Source: Mariniblastus sp964414815 (GTDB lineage Bacteria; Planctomycetota; Planctomycetia; Pirellulales; Pirellulaceae). Taken from it: DNA of 64,000 nucleotides. The stretch is from NCBI GenBank assembly GCA_964414815.1, contig CAYPXY010000001.1:248001-312000 (forward strand). The letters run 5' to 3'. Within the stretch, counting starts at the first letter, position 1; the number at the start of each line of letters is the position of its first letter. This document shows positions 60,990 through 64,000 of this stretch, piece by piece. The translations under genes and the position numbers were made by a program. Below the pieces are notes generated by a model. It saw only the letters and a program-made list of their open reading frames with translations. It made no database searches and had not been told where the DNA came from.

Positions 60990-61358
60990 ATGTCGAATAC
61001 AGCGGTATCACTGGAACGATATTATCCGGTGTCCATTCGACCACTTTTATCGGGAGAAAAAGCCATGTCATGTGAAGTTTGCTGCTACGGCGTTTACAAG
61101 AATTGCCCCTGCTGTTCGCCGATTGCCTGGCCGGACAGTGATCTGATCGAAGAGATCTACCACGCCGTCAAAGACGAGGGGGAGCGTGATGGATGGAATC
61201 ATTTCGACGAGTACGCTGATGGCATCTACGAACACGCCAGTCGATTCGAAAGCTATGACGAAGTCCAGTCCGTCATTCAGGAAGTGATGGCCCTGTTCGC
61301 AGAGCGTTTGCCGATCTGGAATACTCCGGAATTTAATCGAACGGAGATCGTGCAATGA
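60990..61358 (+). CDS. Small Cys-rich hypothetical protein
   Basis: Up to 122 residues; a second start at 61065 has a better ribosome site (GGGAGA) and gives 97 residues beginning MSCEVCCYGVYKNCPCCSPI. The Cys cluster (CxxCC...CPCC) suggests metal binding. The rest is acidic and helical (DLIEEIYHAVKDEGERDGWN). Its stop overlaps the next start (ATGA at 61355), so the two are translationally coupled in an element operon reaching at least 63371. Confidence 0.6.
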   Translation: MSNTAVSLERYYPVSIRPLLSGEKAMSCEVCCYGVYKNCPCCSPIAWPDSDLIEEIYHAVKDEGERDGWNHFDEYADGIYEHASRFESYDEVQSVIQEVMALFAERLPIWNTPEFNRTEIVQ

Positions 61359-61630
61359 GCAAGCCTGGATTTCGATTGGAGAGCTGGGAGATCGCCAGCA
61401 TCGGCAATGCGTTTGATGGAAAGATCAATGTCCATGTCGTCTGGTACGAATCGTGGAAGAAAGCCGCGAGGCACTTTGGCCTTCCGATTTTAGTTTGTGG
61501 CACAGGTGATTGCGTTTACTTTGAGACTGACGAATCGATCTGGTTCAGTCCCAAGCTGACGCTCGACCAGATGACCGACGTGTTCAATTTTTTTGAAGTA
61601 GAAGAAGTGGAGGAAGTGTGCAATGAGTGA
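61355..61630 (+). CDS. Small hypothetical protein
   Basis: A 91-residue protein (MSKPGFRLESWEIASIGNAF; LPILVCGTGDCVYFETDESI) with an acidic tail (EVEEVEEVCNE). No family recognised. It overlaps the preceding gene by 4 bp and the next one by 8 bp, the packing typical of phage early operons. Confidence 0.6.
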   Translation: MSKPGFRLESWEIASIGNAFDGKINVHVVWYESWKKAARHFGLPILVCGTGDCVYFETDESIWFSPKLTLDQMTDVFNFFEVEEVEEVCNE

Positions 61631-62294
61631 GAATCTGAAACTATGGAACTCGGTGTCCGTCACCGATCCGAAATACACCAAGAGCTATAGCAATGGCATG
61701 TACAAAGGCACTGCCATCGATCCGCAGTGGCAGGCCATGCGTGCGACGGAAGCCTTCGGCCCGTTCGGGATCGGATGGGGGCTTGAGGACGAAAACTACC
61801 GTGTCGAGTCGTTGGACGAAAAGACGAAATTGCTGATCTACACAGGCATACTCTGGTACGTCTTCGATGGAAAACGTGGAGTTGTGCCAGTTACGTCAGC
61901 GGTGCGCGTGATGTATCAGGCACGGGCGGATCGGATGATCTATGACGACGAAGCCACGAAGAAAGTCCAGACGAATGCGATCTCGAAAGGACTGTCAAGA
62001 CTTGGCTTCAGTGCCGACGTGTTCTTGGGCAAGTTCGATGACTCGAAGTACGTCGAGTTGGCCAAGTCGATTGCGGATGCTGAAAAGGTCGTAGACGAGT
62101 CCGAACGAAAGCATCTGGCTCGACTGCTCACGGACTCGGAAGCGGACACTGAAGCGTTCTTGAAGCATTTCAAGTGTGATCTGCTCGAAGAGTTCCCTGC
62201 GTTGCGATACCACGAAGCCGTCGGCATGTTGACGACGAAGCTGAGAAAGTTGAAGGCCGATGCCACCAAGCCGAAAACCGAAACTGCCAATTAA
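61623..62294 (+). CDS. Rad52-like single-strand annealing protein of phage type
   Basis: A 223-residue protein. Signs are KGTAIDPQWQAMRATEAFGP with FGIGWGLEDENYRVES, LLIYTGILWYVFDGKRG, RMIYDDEATKKVQTNAISKG and LSRLGFSADVFLGKFDDSKY, the pattern of phage Rad52/Sak-type recombinases (also found as Rad52/22 family in mobile elements). It would anneal complementary single strands in recombination or repair of the element. The tail (DSEADTEAFLKHFKCDLLEE) is an additional helical part. It lies in the operon with the flanking genes. Confidence 0.75.
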   Translation: MSENLKLWNSVSVTDPKYTKSYSNGMYKGTAIDPQWQAMRATEAFGPFGIGWGLEDENYRVESLDEKTKLLIYTGILWYVFDGKRGVVPVTSAVRVMYQARADRMIYDDEATKKVQTNAISKGLSRLGFSADVFLGKFDDSKYVELAKSIADAEKVVDESERKHLARLLTDSEADTEAFLKHFKCDLLEEFPALRYHEAVGMLTTKLRKLKADATKPKTETAN

Positions 62295-62312
62295 CCGGAA
62301 ATGAGGAACACG

Positions 62313-63371
62313 ATGTCTACTGTTGCAAATGAAGTTATTGATAACAAAGAGCTTGCCGAACTGACGAAAGCTGATCAAGAGATCACGAAGATTAAGCCGT
62401 ATCTGGAACTCCGGGTCAACGGAGTTGACGACACGGAAGGCTTTGAAAAGGTCCATAAAGCACGAATGGAAGTGCGGACGCTTCGCACGTCGGTGGAGAA
62501 GTCACGAACCGCATTGAAAGCGTCCGCGTTGGCGTTTGGCCGCAAGGTTGACGCTGAAGCCAAGCGGATTGCGGCGATGATTGCACCGATCGAGGAACAC
62601 TTGATCGATCAGGAAGCAGTCGTCAAACGTGAGAAGGATCGGTTGGCCAAGATCGAGCAAGACAAAAGGGACGCTGCCATCCGTGAGCGACTGGAAAAGC
62701 TTTCTTTATTCGGCGTCCATCGATCTGCACGCGACATCGAAGGATATTCCGACGAAGAATTTGAATGGTTCCTAAAGGACAGCGAAAAGAAGTACATTGC
62801 CAAGCAGGCCGAAGAGGAAGCGGAACGCCAGCGAGCTACGGAAGAAGCTGAACGAAATCGGATTGAATCTGAACGACTGAAGGCTGAGCGAGAGGCCATC
62901 GAAGCAGAGCAGCGACAACATGCGGAAGAACTGGCCGAACAGAAGCGAATCCAAGAAGAGGAACTTCGCAAGGTTCGCGAGTACCAAGAAGCCGAGGAAA
63001 AACGAATCCGCCAAGAGCGTGAAGCCATTGAAGCTGAAAAGAAGCGATTGGAACGCGAAGAGTTCGAACGACAGGCCAAGATCAAAGCAGAGACTGAAGC
63101 TCGTGAGAAGTTGGAGCGTGAAGCGAAGGAACGTGCCGAAGCTGAAGAACGGCGAAAGATCGAAGAGGTCGCCCGACTGGAGCAAGAAAGAATCGAACTC
63201 GAAGAGGCGGAACGTCAAGCGGAACTGATGAAGACGGACGTTCAGCGGCTCGGTGACCTGGCGAAGCAGATCGAAGACATTAAACGTCCTGAAGTGAAGT
63301 CGGACGCAGCGAAGGAGATCGTTGAAAAAGTGTTTAAGTTGCTTGACGAGGCTGTGGATATTTGCGTGTAG
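62313..63371 (+). CDS. DUF1351-like coiled-coil phage protein
   Basis: About 352 residues from the ATG at 62313, which follows GAGGA (an in-frame ATG at 62301 is less well placed). The first part (EVIDNKELAELTKADQEITK; KVHKARMEVRTLRTSVEKSR; AKRIAAMIAPIEEHLIDQEA) matches the DUF1351 family, which goes with phage recombination genes. From about residue 165 to 320 it is a nearly continuous charged coiled coil (REAIEAEQRQHAEELAEQKR). It lies 18 bp behind the annealing protein and likely works with it. Confidence 0.7.
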   Translation: MSTVANEVIDNKELAELTKADQEITKIKPYLELRVNGVDDTEGFEKVHKARMEVRTLRTSVEKSRTALKASALAFGRKVDAEAKRIAAMIAPIEEHLIDQEAVVKREKDRLAKIEQDKRDAAIRERLEKLSLFGVHRSARDIEGYSDEEFEWFLKDSEKKYIAKQAEEEAERQRATEEAERNRIESERLKAEREAIEAEQRQHAEELAEQKRIQEEELRKVREYQEAEEKRIRQEREAIEAEKKRLEREEFERQAKIKAETEAREKLEREAKERAEAEERRKIEEVARLEQERIELEEAERQAELMKTDVQRLGDLAKQIEDIKRPEVKSDAAKEIVEKVFKLLDEAVDICV

Positions 63372-63408
63372 TGGTTTTTATTTGGTTTTTGGAAAAGGAA
63401 ATTTAACA

Positions 63409-64000
63409 TGGATTATTTTAAGGTGAGTTCGCAACGTGAGTTCGAACTGGCGATTGAATCAGGGAAATATCGAATTGAACTGACATCTGAAATCACTGTC
63501 GATATCAAAGTGCCCGATGGAGTTGTGATCGCTGTTAAAGGCGTTGTCGGTTCGCTGATGCGATTTCTATCGGGCAAGGTTGAGGCATGGGGGTCTTCGC
63601 ATGTTGTGGCACGGGGGTCTTCGCATGTTGTGGCATGGGAGTCTTCGCATGTTGAGGCATGGGGGTCTTCGCATGTTGTGGCATGGGCTGCCGCGTCGCT
63701 TTCGCTGTTCGGTGTCGATGTAAAAGCGAAAGCATCTTCGAAAGTTGTTGTTCAACTGCATCGACAAGCTACTTGTGATGGTGGAGTCCAAGTCTCGATT
63801 GATCAACCGGCAACGCCCGCTGAGTGGTGCGAATGGCACGGTGTTGAGATCGTCAACAATCATGCCGTTTTATTCAAAGGACTTGATAGTGATTTCTCAT
63901 CGTCCTATGGGGCGAATTACACACCGGGCACGATGACAAAGGCGAGCGATTGGGACGGCGGAACTCAGGAATGCGGTAAAGGATTGCATTTTTCTCCGAC
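63409..64000 (+). CDS. Repeat protein with DUF7666-like domain, 3' end outside the window
   Basis: An open frame from the ATG at 63409 to the window end (197 codons, incomplete), behind AAAAGGAAA. It begins MDYFKVSSQREFELAIESGK and has a beta-rich start. Residues about 58-90 are four copies of an 8-residue unit (VEAWGSSH, VVARGSSH, VVAWESSH, VEAWGSSH) coded by a 24-bp tandem repeat (63582-63677). The later part, FKGLDSDFSSSYGANYTPGT followed by DWDGGTQECGKGLHFSPT, recalls the DUF7666 domain of phage proteins that carry similar A-x-G-S-A repeats; that name is from memory. Function unknown. Confidence 0.65.
63582..63677. repeat. Four 24-bp in-frame tandem repeats
   Basis: Units start at 63582, 63606, 63630 and 63654, with the shared core GGTCTTCGCATGTT; a partial fifth unit follows. 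Differences are few (GAG/GTG at the start, one G/A, one T/C), so expansion was recent or gene conversion keeps them alike. Confidence 0.9.

Noticed and set aside
63582..63690. CRISPR-like array
   Set aside because: The units are contiguous without spacers and are read in frame as protein repeats.

Overview
The window looks like a chromosomal segment of a planctomycete (Planctomycetota, probably a Pirellulaceae relative). The grounds are protein families rather than a marker gene: very large secreted RHS/YD-repeat proteins, a DnaJ-like protein with the IPPEQQPPNHYRLLGL motif, a DUF1573 protein, a DUF6807 protein, a formylmethanofuran dehydrogenase subunit C as in planctomycetal H4MPT-linked C1 metabolism, and many orphan integrase-core transposases and palindromic intergenic repeats. 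Species cannot be named.

Layout. 1-0.95 kb: 5' part of a type II secretion gspF (minus). 1.1-3.5 kb: a small palindromic element, an integrase-core transposase, a small gene and a second MITE with 20-bp inverted ends and an 8-bp target duplication. 3.5-9.8 kb: a complete 2099-residue RHS protein (minus). 10.6-14.6 kb: a DUF1573 protein and a secretin-like protein. 14.6-19.3 kb: a transposase relic, a small membrane protein and a second, N-terminally deleted RHS gene that shares a colinear 2374-bp block with the first but carries a different tail ending in a HINT domain. 19.6-23.5 kb: a worn accessory strip with C39-like peptidases, an AbiE-type toxin-antitoxin locus whose toxin is broken, and a recombinase scrap.

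23.5-56.8 kb is mostly stable chromosome: three paralogous ATP-grasp ligases next to a BshB1-like PIG-L deacetylase and glgC; a TlpA-like protein; a zinc metalloprotease; an RNase HII-like protein; thioredoxin reductase; DUF6807; pyrF; a zinc-ribbon protein; a divergent MurB; ferredoxin-NADP reductase; ApbE; a cytochrome c'-like protein; FdhD; a HicA-like gene pair; a fused spermidine synthase-like membrane protein; an MscS channel; MobA; and formylmethanofuran dehydrogenase subunit C. FdhD, MobA and FhcC all serve molybdopterin-dependent formate or C1 enzymes.

56.8-64 kb is one end of an integrated element. It starts at the 3' half of a tRNA-Lys(TTT) gene (attachment-site remnant) and carries phage-type genes: DUF932, two HTH regulators, a Rad52-like annealing protein, a coiled-coil DUF1351-like protein and a repeat protein that runs off the window. 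Its other end lies beyond position 64000. The most interesting signals are the RHS tail-exchange arrangement, the inverted repeat inside two converging genes at 60.5 kb, the hairpin-rich leader at 58.5 kb, the ATP-grasp cluster and the MurB homologue that seems to lack both catalytic residues.
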